DNA from: Candidatus Krumholzibacteriota bacterium
GTDB lineage: Bacteria; Krumholzibacteriota; Krumholzibacteriia; Krumholzibacteriales; Krumholzibacteriaceae
Direction of reading: 5' to 3'
DNA: 5,552 nt
Assembly: GCA_030613345.1 (NCBI GenBank)
Contig: JAUWMD010000180.1
Location: 1 to 5,552 of the forward strand
The notes beneath the pieces are model-generated. The model saw only the letters and a list, made by a program, of their open reading frames with translations. It made no database searches and was not told the DNA's origin. How positions within the stretch are numbered: the first letter of the stretch is position 1; every line of letters starts with the position of its first letter. Both the position numbers and the translations under genes were made by a program. This document shows positions 1 to 5,552 of the stretch, piece by piece.

Positions 1-32
1 TCAACACAGCCTACAAGGCGATCATGGAATAG
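1..32 (+). CDS. possible C-terminal tail of an upstream gene (partial)
   Basis: Reading from base 3, nine sense codons (NTAYKAIME) run into a TAG at 30-32. Their third positions are mostly G or C, as in the three clear genes downstream, and the peptide looks like an ordinary helical protein end. A hairpin lies 18 bases after the stop. The other two forward frames also stay open from the left edge, to stops at 94-96 and 98-100, so the assignment is not forced. Too little is visible to name a product. RND operons are often preceded by a TetR- or MarR-type regulator, but nothing here shows that. Confidence 0.3.
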   Translation, partial: NTAYKAIME

Positions 33-50
33 ATGGCGTATATTGCGTCG

Positions 51-68
51 TCTCCGGCTCGGAGATTT
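51..68 (+). terminator. weak terminator-like hairpin
   Basis: TCTCCG (51-56) and CGGAGA (60-65) form a perfect 6-bp stem around the loop GCT, followed by only three T residues. The site fits termination of a gene ending at base 32. The stem is short and the T tract poor, so this may be chance or another RNA structure. Confidence 0.22.
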
Positions 69-108
69 CCCGGGCGCTCAGATCCTTACCGCTTAACTAA
101 ACTGACCC

Positions 109-137
109 AAGACAGGGAAAGGTTTTTCTGATATTAA
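109..137 (+). promoter_or_regulatory. tentative sigma70-type promoter for the efflux operon
   Basis: AAGACA (109-114) matches the -35 consensus at four of six positions. TATTAA (132-137) matches the -10 consensus at four of six, with a 17-base spacer. The site lies in the only clearly AT-rich patch upstream of the operon (about 120-160), where a promoter would be expected. Transcription would start near 144 and give a leader of roughly 105 bases. Both hexamers are imperfect, so the exact position is uncertain. Confidence 0.28.
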
Positions 138-208
138 TAATGAGATGTAACAATTTACCACTTTGGCCGACGGTTGTTATGAAGGCAGTTCGAAAATTGC
201 GGGATCCG

Positions 209-223
209 GTCGCCCGGGGCGAC
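209..223. repeat. 15-bp GC-rich palindrome in the operon leader
   Basis: GTCGCCC (209-215) and GGGCGAC (217-223) are perfect inverted repeats around a single central G. As RNA this would fold as a 6-bp stem with a CGG loop, extendable by a G-U pair (208/224). It ends 10 bases before the ribosome binding site of the first gene. It could be a binding site for a dimeric regulator or a leader hairpin affecting translation. The sequence alone does not distinguish these, and a chance palindrome in GC-rich DNA is possible. Confidence 0.4.
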
Positions 224-233
224 TCAGAGCAAG

Positions 234-239
234 AGGGAG
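234..239 (+). promoter_or_regulatory. ribosome binding site of the outer-membrane channel gene
   Basis: AGGGAG, a purine-rich Shine-Dalgarno match, lies 10 bases before ATG 250 and 7 bases before the adjacent in-frame GTG 247. It places the start here and argues against the in-frame TTG at 163. Either 247 or 250 could be used. ATG 250 is preferred because it gives a conventional signal peptide start (MKAAR). Confidence 0.6.
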
Positions 240-249
240 ACCCAGAGTG

Positions 250-1671
250 ATGAAAGCTGCAAGAGCAGTTTCAATTCGCGTCATTTTTATATCTGTCCTG
301 TGGTTCTGCATGTTGAATGCGGCAGGCGCGTACGGATCGACAGGAACGGGGCTTCACTCTCAGACAAGCCCGAAGACTCCACCGCGATCCGGTTCGGGCG
401 GCGGGGTGCAGGATACACTCAGCCTGGAAGAGTGCATCGCAATCGCCATGAAGAACAATCCCCGCATCGGCTACAGGGGCGCGAAAGTGGAAGAGGCGCA
501 GGCCAGAAGAGACAGGGCGGCCGGTCAGCGATGGCCGGATATCAGGGGTTCGGGGAGCTATTCACTCTATTCAAAAACCGAACGCATGGTCCCTCCCAGA
601 GAGCCAGGCTATCCTATGGTCTTCGCCGATGAAGTATTGTCCTGGAATATTTACGCGCGCATTCCGATCTTTACGGGGGGGCGAATCTCGAACGAAGTGA
701 GAGCTTTCGACCTGCTGGAGGATTCGGCCAGGAACCTTGTGAAATTCACGCGTATGGAACTTGAATATGAAGTCACCAGTATTTACTACTGCATACTTAA
801 ACAGCGCAGGATAATCGAGTCCCTGGATTTCTCGCGCAGCACCCTCGGCGAGCACCTGGAGACGATTAAGGCTCTGAAAGACATGGAAAAAGCGTCGAAG
901 GCCGATATGCTGCGTGTCGAGGTCCGTCTCGCTGATATCATCCAGAGGCTGGAGCTGGTGAAGAGCACCCTCGCTGTTCTGAAGCGTTCGCTCTCGAACC
1001 TGATGGGTCTGGATCGAAACGATATCGCGATCCAGTCCGTCGGCGACCTCTATCTTGTCGAGCAGGACACCGGGATCGAGGAAGCCCTGCAATCGGCCTA
1101 CATGAACAGGGCTGATTACCTGGCTGCCCTGAAAGAGGTGGAAGCCCAGGCCAGGCGAGTGAAGGCGTCACGCGCCGCATACTGGCCGTCGGTTTCGCTC
1201 TTCGCGTCCTACTCGGGAGATAAGGCCTTCGGTTCATACATCGCGATGCCCGGAGCGGCCGATTATGAGGATATCGGACGGGTGGGATGTGTGCTTGAAC
1301 TTCCTATCTTCGAAGGCGGAAAGAGGGGGTCCGAACTGGACATGGAGAAGGCGAAGCTGGCCGGCCTGAAGAACAGGTTGCGCGAGCTGGAGCTGCAGAT
1401 TCGGCTTGAAGTCGAATCTGCCGGTTACCATCTTGCTTCGACCAGGAAGAGACTGGCCGCAATAGGAAAAGCGGTAGAGCAGGCCCTGGAATCTCTTAGA
1501 ATAGAGAAGGAGAAGTACAATCTCGGCAAGGGCACGATCACAGATGTTCTGGACGCGGAATCCGCGCTGCTCGAGATGCGTACGAACCGCTATGTAGCAA
1601 TAGCCGACTATAATCTGCAGATTGCGTTTTTGAGGTTTGCGACAGGAGAAGGTAGTGAATCGGATCAATAA
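250..1671 (+). CDS. TolC/OEP-family outer-membrane efflux channel
   Basis: This is the outer-membrane factor of a tripartite efflux pump. The family forms trimers with a beta-barrel in the outer membrane and a long alpha-helical tunnel in the periplasm. The 473-residue length is normal. Residues 1-27 are a Sec signal peptide: basic N-region, hydrophobic core, and likely cleavage after AGA at 25-27. A Ser/Gly/Pro-rich linker follows to about residue 55. The two OEP repeats are clear. Repeat one starts at LSLEECIAIAMKNNP (57-71) and has a strand ending in PIFTGGR (139-145). Repeat two starts at EEALQSAYMNRADY (277-290) and has the matching LPIFEGGKRG (351-360). The helical hairpin tip NLGKGTITDVLDAES (424-438) corresponds to the SVGTRTIVDVLDA tip of TolC. 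The C-terminus YNLQIAFLRFATGE is also typical of the family. An in-frame TTG 87 bases upstream would add 29 Arg/Gly-rich residues before the signal peptide and is rejected. The gene overlaps the adaptor gene by 17 bases. The family call is firm; the substrate is unknown. Confidence 0.95.
   Translation: MKAARAVSIRVIFISVLWFCMLNAAGAYGSTGTGLHSQTSPKTPPRSGSGGGVQDTLSLEECIAIAMKNNPRIGYRGAKVEEAQARRDRAAGQRWPDIRGSGSYSLYSKTERMVPPREPGYPMVFADEVLSWNIYARIPIFTGGRISNEVRAFDLLEDSARNLVKFTRMELEYEVTSIYYCILKQRRIIESLDFSRSTLGEHLETIKALKDMEKASKADMLRVEVRLADIIQRLELVKSTLAVLKRSLSNLMGLDRNDIAIQSVGDLYLVEQDTGIEEALQSAYMNRADYLAALKEVEAQARRVKASRAAYWPSVSLFASYSGDKAFGSYIAMPGAADYEDIGRVGCVLELPIFEGGKRGSELDMEKAKLAGLKNRLRELELQIRLEVESAGYHLASTRKRLAAIGKAVEQALESLRIEKEKYNLGKGTITDVLDAESALLEMRTNRYVAIADYNLQIAFLRFATGEGSESDQ
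1644..1648 (+). promoter_or_regulatory. ribosome binding site deciding the GTG start of the adaptor
   Basis: AGGAG lies inside the end of the channel gene, 6 bases before GTG 1655. This is ideal spacing and selects GTG 1655 over the in-frame TTG at 1637, which has no such site. Because the site and start lie before the upstream stop codon (1669-1671), translation of the two genes is probably coupled. Confidence 0.75.
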
Positions 1672-2734
1672 ACGTCCCTCGCCCCGGAGGGATATCCGCA
1701 TCCTGGTCCCGGCAGTCCTGATGATGATGTCGTCCTTGCTTGCCGGGTGCGGCGATAACAGCGGAACGGGCGACAGAAAAGGCGGGAAAATCCCGGTCGT
1801 CGAGGCGAGACCGGCCGCATCGAGATCGATGACCAGGATTATCGAGTTGACCGGATCCGTCGAAGCGGTCAGAACAGCCCGCATCGCTTCCCCGGCCCAG
1901 GGCCCGATAGTCGGCTGTGAAATCCGTGAAGGCGATGTTGTCGAGAAGGGCCGGATACTTCTGACCATCGGGCGCCAGAAGGCTGCCGAAGAAAGGGTGG
2001 CGGTGGCGCGGGAGGAACTGGTATGGGAAGAAAAGGAGTTCAAGAAGATCGATAAGCTGGTGCGGTCAGGGGCTGTCTCCGGCGAGCTTCTCGATGAAAG
2101 CCGGCTGCGGGTTGCCGAAGCCCGGGCGCGTCTGAGTGAGGCCCATGAAAAGGTCGAGGACTACCGGATAAGGGCTCCCTGGACGGGTGAGGTGAGCAGG
2201 GTATTCGTCACAGAGGGATATTTCGTCTCTCCCCGTGAAGACCTCGTGGAGATGTTCGATCCCGAAAGCCTCGTCATCAGGTTTGCCGTTCCCGAAAGGG
2301 ATGCGATGATGGTGGAAGCCGGAATGGAGATCACGGTTTCCCTCGATGCTTACGGCGGCCGCACCTTCCGGGCGAAGATAACCAGATTATACCCCGAACT
2401 CGACAGGAAAACCCTTACCCGGACCGTCGAAGCCACGCTGGCCGAGGATGTCGATATTGCGCCCGGGATGTTCGCCCGCCTGATCGTGCCCGTCGAGACG
2501 GTAGAGGACGCCGTTGTCGTTCCGGATGCGGCGATCGTCGTCACGCCCCAGCAGGAGAGAATCGTATTCATAGTAAAGAACGGAAAGGCGTCGAGGCGAG
2601 AGGTGAAGACAGGCATCGAGCACAGGCACGAGGTACAGATCACGAGAGGCATTGCCGCGGGAGATTCGGTTGTCGTATCCGGCAACCGGAAGCTTCGAGA
2701 CGGGATGAAAGTCAGGATACTCAACGGCGGATAG
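1655..2734 (+). CDS. RND efflux adaptor (HlyD/AcrA-type membrane-fusion protein), lipoprotein
   Basis: This is the periplasmic adaptor that joins the RND pump to the outer-membrane channel. The GTG start gives 359 residues, normal for the family. A basic N-region (RRDIR) and hydrophobic core lead to the lipobox LAGC with Cys32, so the mature protein should be lipid-anchored in the periplasm like AcrA. The order is canonical. A beta-barrel strand segment (about 47-75) precedes the first lipoyl half (about 76-106, with EIREGDVVEKGRILLTI). An alpha-hairpin (about 108-168) and the second lipoyl half (about 170-192, YRIRAPWTGEVSRVFVTEGY) follow. Then come a beta-barrel (about 205-280) and a membrane-proximal domain (about 285-357, VVVPDAAIV onward). 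The hairpin tip has K131, L135 and S142 where AcrA has the Arg-Leu-Ser residues that contact TolC, so Lys replaces Arg. The gene overlaps the channel gene by 17 bases and ends 16 bases before the pump gene. Nothing in it indicates the substrate. Confidence 0.95.
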   Translation: MNRINKRPSPRRDIRILVPAVLMMMSSLLAGCGDNSGTGDRKGGKIPVVEARPAASRSMTRIIELTGSVEAVRTARIASPAQGPIVGCEIREGDVVEKGRILLTIGRQKAAEERVAVAREELVWEEKEFKKIDKLVRSGAVSGELLDESRLRVAEARARLSEAHEKVEDYRIRAPWTGEVSRVFVTEGYFVSPREDLVEMFDPESLVIRFAVPERDAMMVEAGMEITVSLDAYGGRTFRAKITRLYPELDRKTLTRTVEATLAEDVDIAPGMFARLIVPVETVEDAVVVPDAAIVVTPQQERIVFIVKNGKASRREVKTGIEHRHEVQITRGIAAGDSVVVSGNRKLRDGMKVRILNGG

Positions 2735-2750
2735 CACCGGAATCGATCAC

Positions 2751-5552
2751 ATGAGACTCACCGCGATAACACTCCAGCGACCCGTAGCGATCACAGTGCT
2801 GGTCATAGCCCTGATATCTATGGGACTGTTCGGACTCGCCAGGCTCGACGTTGATTACCTGCCGGATATTGCCTACCCGATGATCAAAATACATATCTGG
2901 TGGCGCGGAGCCACACCGGACGAGATCGAGACGAACATCGCCGAGCCGATAGAGCGGGTGATGGCGACCGTCGACAATCTCGATTACCTGGAATCCTCCT
3001 CGATAGAGGGCATGTACACCCTTCTGGTGAACTTTCAGTACGGTGTCGATGTAGAAGCCGCTTTCCAGGACGTGATCTCTGCCATGGCGCGCGCCGAAAG
3101 AGAGCTTCCGCCAGACATGGATCCGCCTCTGATCATCAAGGCGGATCCGTCGTTTCTGCCCGTCACGCAGGTCATTGTCACCTCGGAGATCCGGTCCCTC
3201 GTATGGTTGCGCGAATGGGCCGATAAGTGGCTGATTGAAAAGATAGTCACGGTCCCCGGAACGGCGGGCGCGGAGATCGTGGGGGGGCTGGAGCGGGAGA
3301 TCCGCGTTCACCTGGATCCGCAGCGATTGTCAGCGTACGATCTTTCGCCGGCCGCTATAGTGAAGGTCCTGTCCGAGGAGAACAGGGAGATCTTCGCCGG
3401 CCGGGTGACAACCAGGGACAGGGAGATCATCGTCCGGACCATCGGTGAATACAGGGATCTCGAAGAGATCTCGGATGTTGTAGTGGCTCGGGGAAGTCTG
3501 GGCGAAAAGGTTTATCTGAAGGATGTAGCCGACGTCGAGGATTCTCACGAGGAGATGCGCATCAACACGCGCTTCAACGGCGAGACCTGTATAAAGCTGA
3601 ACATCCTCAAGCAGGCGGAGGCGAATACGGTGACCGTCTCCCGTGCGGTCAGGAAGAAATTGCGGGATCTCGAGCGCGACATCCCGGACGACATAGAGTT
3701 CGGTTATGTAGAGGACCAGGGCAACTACATCATGGGCGCGATAAACAGCGTGCAAGGCACCGCCCTTCTGGCGGCGATACTCGTGATAGTCGTCGTCTTT
3801 GTCTTCCTCGGGCAGCTCCGGTACGTGTTCGTGATGATGGCTGCCCTGATAGTCACTCTCCTGGTGAATTTTTTCGTCATGAAACTGATGGGCTATTCAC
3901 TCAACCTGTTCTCCCTGGGCGGCATGATCGTAGCGCTGGGAGTGATCCTGGACAACTCGATCGTCGTTCTCGAAAACATCATCAGGTTCGATGACGAAGG
4001 CATGGAGGAGCCCGCCCTGCGGGGGACGGATCAGGTCGGCCCCGCGATCATCACGGCGACCCTGACCTTCTTCGTCATATTCATTCCCTTCATATTCATA
4101 CCCGGCCTGACTTCGCTGCTGTTCAGGGAACTTGTCATGGTGGTAGCCGGTATAGTAGTCATCTCGCTGGTCATCGCCGTTACGTTGACCCCTTTCCTCG
4201 CCGACCGGATTATCCGGAAGAGCGATACGGGACCGCTCTCCGGCGTGGGTCTCTTTCTCCATTCGTTCAACGACCGTCTCATACAGGCCTACACCCGAAC
4301 GCTGAAGAAGGCGCTCGGAAACAGGAAGGCTGTCATCGCACTGGTGCTGATCGTCTTCGCCTCCTCGTTTCTGCTGATCGCGCGCACCGGATCGGAGTTC
4401 CTGCCGAAACTCGACGACGGCCGGATAAAGGTCAAGATAATGATGCCGAGCGGAACCTCTATGAGCAGGGTGGACGAAATACTTGCCCGCCTCGAATCGG
4501 AACTCGCCAACATCCGGGAGATAGAGAGCATCTTCACCCTTGCCGGCGGCAGGGTATGGGGATTGGCGACTTTCGAGATCGCACATGAAGGGGAACTGAA
4601 CATACAGCTCGTTCCCAAATCCGAACGGAATATCGACACGCAGCAGTTTATCCGCAAGATCACCCCGGTGGCGAAGAAGATCGTCGTTCCCGGTGGGAAG
4701 ATCAACGTGATGCAGAGACGTGTGGAGGGCATCCGCAAGACGGGCGAGCAGGAAGTCGAGGTGAAGGTCAAGGGGACCGAGATCCTCTCGATCTTCGAGT
4801 TCGCGGAGGCTCTGGCCGGCCGCCTCGAAGAGACCCCCGGGATCAGGAACGTTAACATCTCGATGGAAATGACGAAGCCGGAATACCGCGTCACCATCGA
4901 CCGCGCAAGGGCGGCCGCCCTGGACCTGCCTGTGAGTGAGATCGCGGCCACGCTCAGGACGATGGTCCATGGAACGGTCGCGACCCGGTACCGTGAAGGC
5001 CTGGAATACTACGATATCCGCGTCATGGTTCCCGAGAGGCGTATCGAATGCAAGTCGGACATCGAGAACCTCGTGGTGAAAAGCGACGGCATCGCCGCTG
5101 TAAGGCTGCGGGACATAGCCGAGGTGCGCAGATCGTCCGGTCCGGTGGAGATCGTAAGGGAAGACCAGGTCAAGCAGGTGATAGTGCGCATGGATCCCGC
5201 CGGTATCAGCACCGGGGAAGTCGTCGGGCGTATCGAAGAAGTGATCGAGGGGATGGACCGCCCGAAGGGTGTGGAATGGGAATTGGGCGGCCAGGCATAC
5301 CTGATGGCGGAGAACCGCAGGACGATGGGGCTTATCATCCTGTTCGCATCACTTTTCGCCTATATAATCCTCGCCGTGCAGTTTGAGTCGTTCTCTCTGC
5401 CCTTCCTCATCATGCTTAATATCCCCCTTGCTCTGACCGGCGCCTTTCTGGCGCTCTTCATCACGGGCACCCCGGTGGGGGTGACCGTCCTGGTCGGGCT
5501 CATCGTCATGATGGCGGGGATCATCTCCCAGGGAATCGTCTTGCTTACCCTC
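2751..5552 (+). CDS. RND-superfamily efflux pump, HAE-1-like inner-membrane permease (3' end missing)
   Basis: This is the proton-driven inner-membrane pump of the system. The first 934 residues are present and the frame is open to the right edge. Family members have about 1,020-1,050 residues, so roughly 90-120 are missing. ATG 2751 gives the classic N-terminus (MRLTAITLQRPVAITVL), but its Shine-Dalgarno match is weak (CGGAA near 2738-2742). TM1 is at about 11-30 and the first porter/docking region at 31-335, with LPDIAYP and GATPDEIE-type motifs. TM2-TM6 lie at about 338-482 and TM7 at 526-544. The second porter/docking region (546-857) opens with SEFLPKLDDG. TM8-TM10 begin at 859, with AVQFESFSLP and NIPLALTGAF. 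TM4 carries GVILDNSIVVLEN, so D401-N402 stand where AcrB has D407-D408. In TM10, S926-Q927 stand where AcrB has K940-N941. TM11 and TM12, which may hold compensating charges, lie outside the window. Multidrug-type or lipid/hydrophobic export is likelier than metal export, but the substrate is not determined. Confidence 0.95.
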   Translation, partial: MRLTAITLQRPVAITVLVIALISMGLFGLARLDVDYLPDIAYPMIKIHIWWRGATPDEIETNIAEPIERVMATVDNLDYLESSSIEGMYTLLVNFQYGVDVEAAFQDVISAMARAERELPPDMDPPLIIKADPSFLPVTQVIVTSEIRSLVWLREWADKWLIEKIVTVPGTAGAEIVGGLEREIRVHLDPQRLSAYDLSPAAIVKVLSEENREIFAGRVTTRDREIIVRTIGEYRDLEEISDVVVARGSLGEKVYLKDVADVEDSHEEMRINTRFNGETCIKLNILKQAEANTVTVSRAVRKKLRDLERDIPDDIEFGYVEDQGNYIMGAINSVQGTALLAAILVIVVVFVFLGQLRYVFVMMAALIVTLLVNFFVMKLMGYSLNLFSLGGMIVALGVILDNSIVVLENIIRFDDEGMEEPALRGTDQVGPAIITATLTFFVIFIPFIFIPGLTSLLFRELVMVVAGIVVISLVIAVTLTPFLADRIIRKSDTGPLSGVGLFLHSFNDRLIQAYTRTLKKALGNRKAVIALVLIVFASSFLLIARTGSEFLPKLDDGRIKVKIMMPSGTSMSRVDEILARLESELANIREIESIFTLAGGRVWGLATFEIAHEGELNIQLVPKSERNIDTQQFIRKITPVAKKIVVPGGKINVMQRRVEGIRKTGEQEVEVKVKGTEILSIFEFAEALAGRLEETPGIRNVNISMEMTKPEYRVTIDRARAAALDLPVSEIAATLRTMVHGTVATRYREGLEYYDIRVMVPERRIECKSDIENLVVKSDGIAAVRLRDIAEVRRSSGPVEIVREDQVKQVIVRMDPAGISTGEVVGRIEEVIEGMDRPKGVEWELGGQAYLMAENRRTMGLIILFASLFAYIILAVQFESFSLPFLIMLNIPLALTGAFLALFITGTPVGVTVLVGLIVMMAGIISQGIVLLTL

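Noticed and set aside
147..158. Small inverted repeat GTAA-CAAT-TTAC as a possible TetR-type operator
   Set aside because: The arms are only four bases long in AT-rich DNA and do not extend, so chance is the simpler explanation.
163..249. In-frame N-terminal extension of the channel from TTG 163
   Set aside because: It would place 29 Arg/Gly-rich residues ahead of a complete signal peptide, there is no good Shine-Dalgarno match before the TTG, and a good one precedes ATG 250.
300..311. Possible lipobox around Cys20 of the channel protein
   Set aside because: The residues before the cysteine are Leu-Trp-Phe, not the small residues a lipobox needs. AGA at residues 25-27 gives a normal signal peptidase I site instead.
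1234..2043. Reverse-strand open frame (269 codons) spanning the channel/adaptor junction
   Set aside because: It is antisense to two well-supported genes, its product has low-complexity Ser/Arg-rich composition, and no recognisable protein family is visible.
2721..3311. Reverse-strand open frame (196 codons) over the start of the pump gene
   Set aside because: It is antisense to the conserved N-terminal porter region, and its Arg/Asp/His-rich product looks like a codon-bias shadow.
3897..4970. Long reverse-strand open frame (357 codons) inside the pump gene
   Set aside because: It lies wholly opposite a strongly conserved RND coding sequence. Its product is rich in Asp, Arg, His and Gly and shows no domain, as expected for the antisense of GC-rich coding DNA.
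2751..5552. Assignment of the pump to the heavy-metal (CusA) subfamily
   Set aside because: The overall motifs (LPDIAYP, LDNSIVVLEN, AVQFESFSLP) look HAE-1-like, the TM10 Glu of CusA is absent, and no metal-binding adaptor or CusF-like protein is present. Individual Met residues in the porter region are not enough to support metal export.

Overview
The window holds one tripartite RND efflux operon on the + strand, with genes in the order outer-membrane factor, membrane-fusion (adaptor) protein, inner-membrane RND pump. The last gene is cut by the right edge. The host is a diderm (Gram-negative type) bacterium, because the system needs an outer membrane and the first two products carry export signals (Sec type and lipoprotein type). 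The DNA is moderately GC-rich, with G/C-favoured third codon positions but also frequent AGG/AGA arginine and ATA isoleucine codons. That codon mix is unlike a typical enteric or pseudomonad and would suit a deltaproteobacterium-like or uncultured lineage. No finer assignment can be supported from this window.

Layout: 1-32 may be the last nine codons of an upstream gene. 33-249 is a leader region. It has a weak terminator-like hairpin (51-68), an AT-rich stretch with a tentative promoter (109-137), a 15-bp palindrome (209-223) and a ribosome binding site (234-239). 250-1671 encodes a TolC/OEP-family outer-membrane channel. 1655-2734 encodes a lipid-anchored HlyD/AcrA-type adaptor, starting at a GTG inside the end of the channel gene. 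2751-5552 encodes 934 residues of an HAE-1-like RND transporter, lacking roughly the last 90-120.

The three products should work as one machine. The RND trimer takes substrate from the periplasm or inner membrane, the adaptor clamps pump to channel, and the OEP trimer crosses the outer membrane. Overlap and tight spacing (a 17-nt overlap, then a 16-nt gap, with no internal terminator) indicate a single transcript. The substrate cannot be read from the sequence.

The most notable feature is the membrane charge relay of the pump. Of the AcrB Asp-Asp/Lys residues, only the first Asp (D401) is kept. The second is Asn (N402), and the TM10 lysine position is Ser (S926). Otherwise this is a conventional export operon. 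I found no mobile element, RNA gene, CRISPR array or wholly new system.
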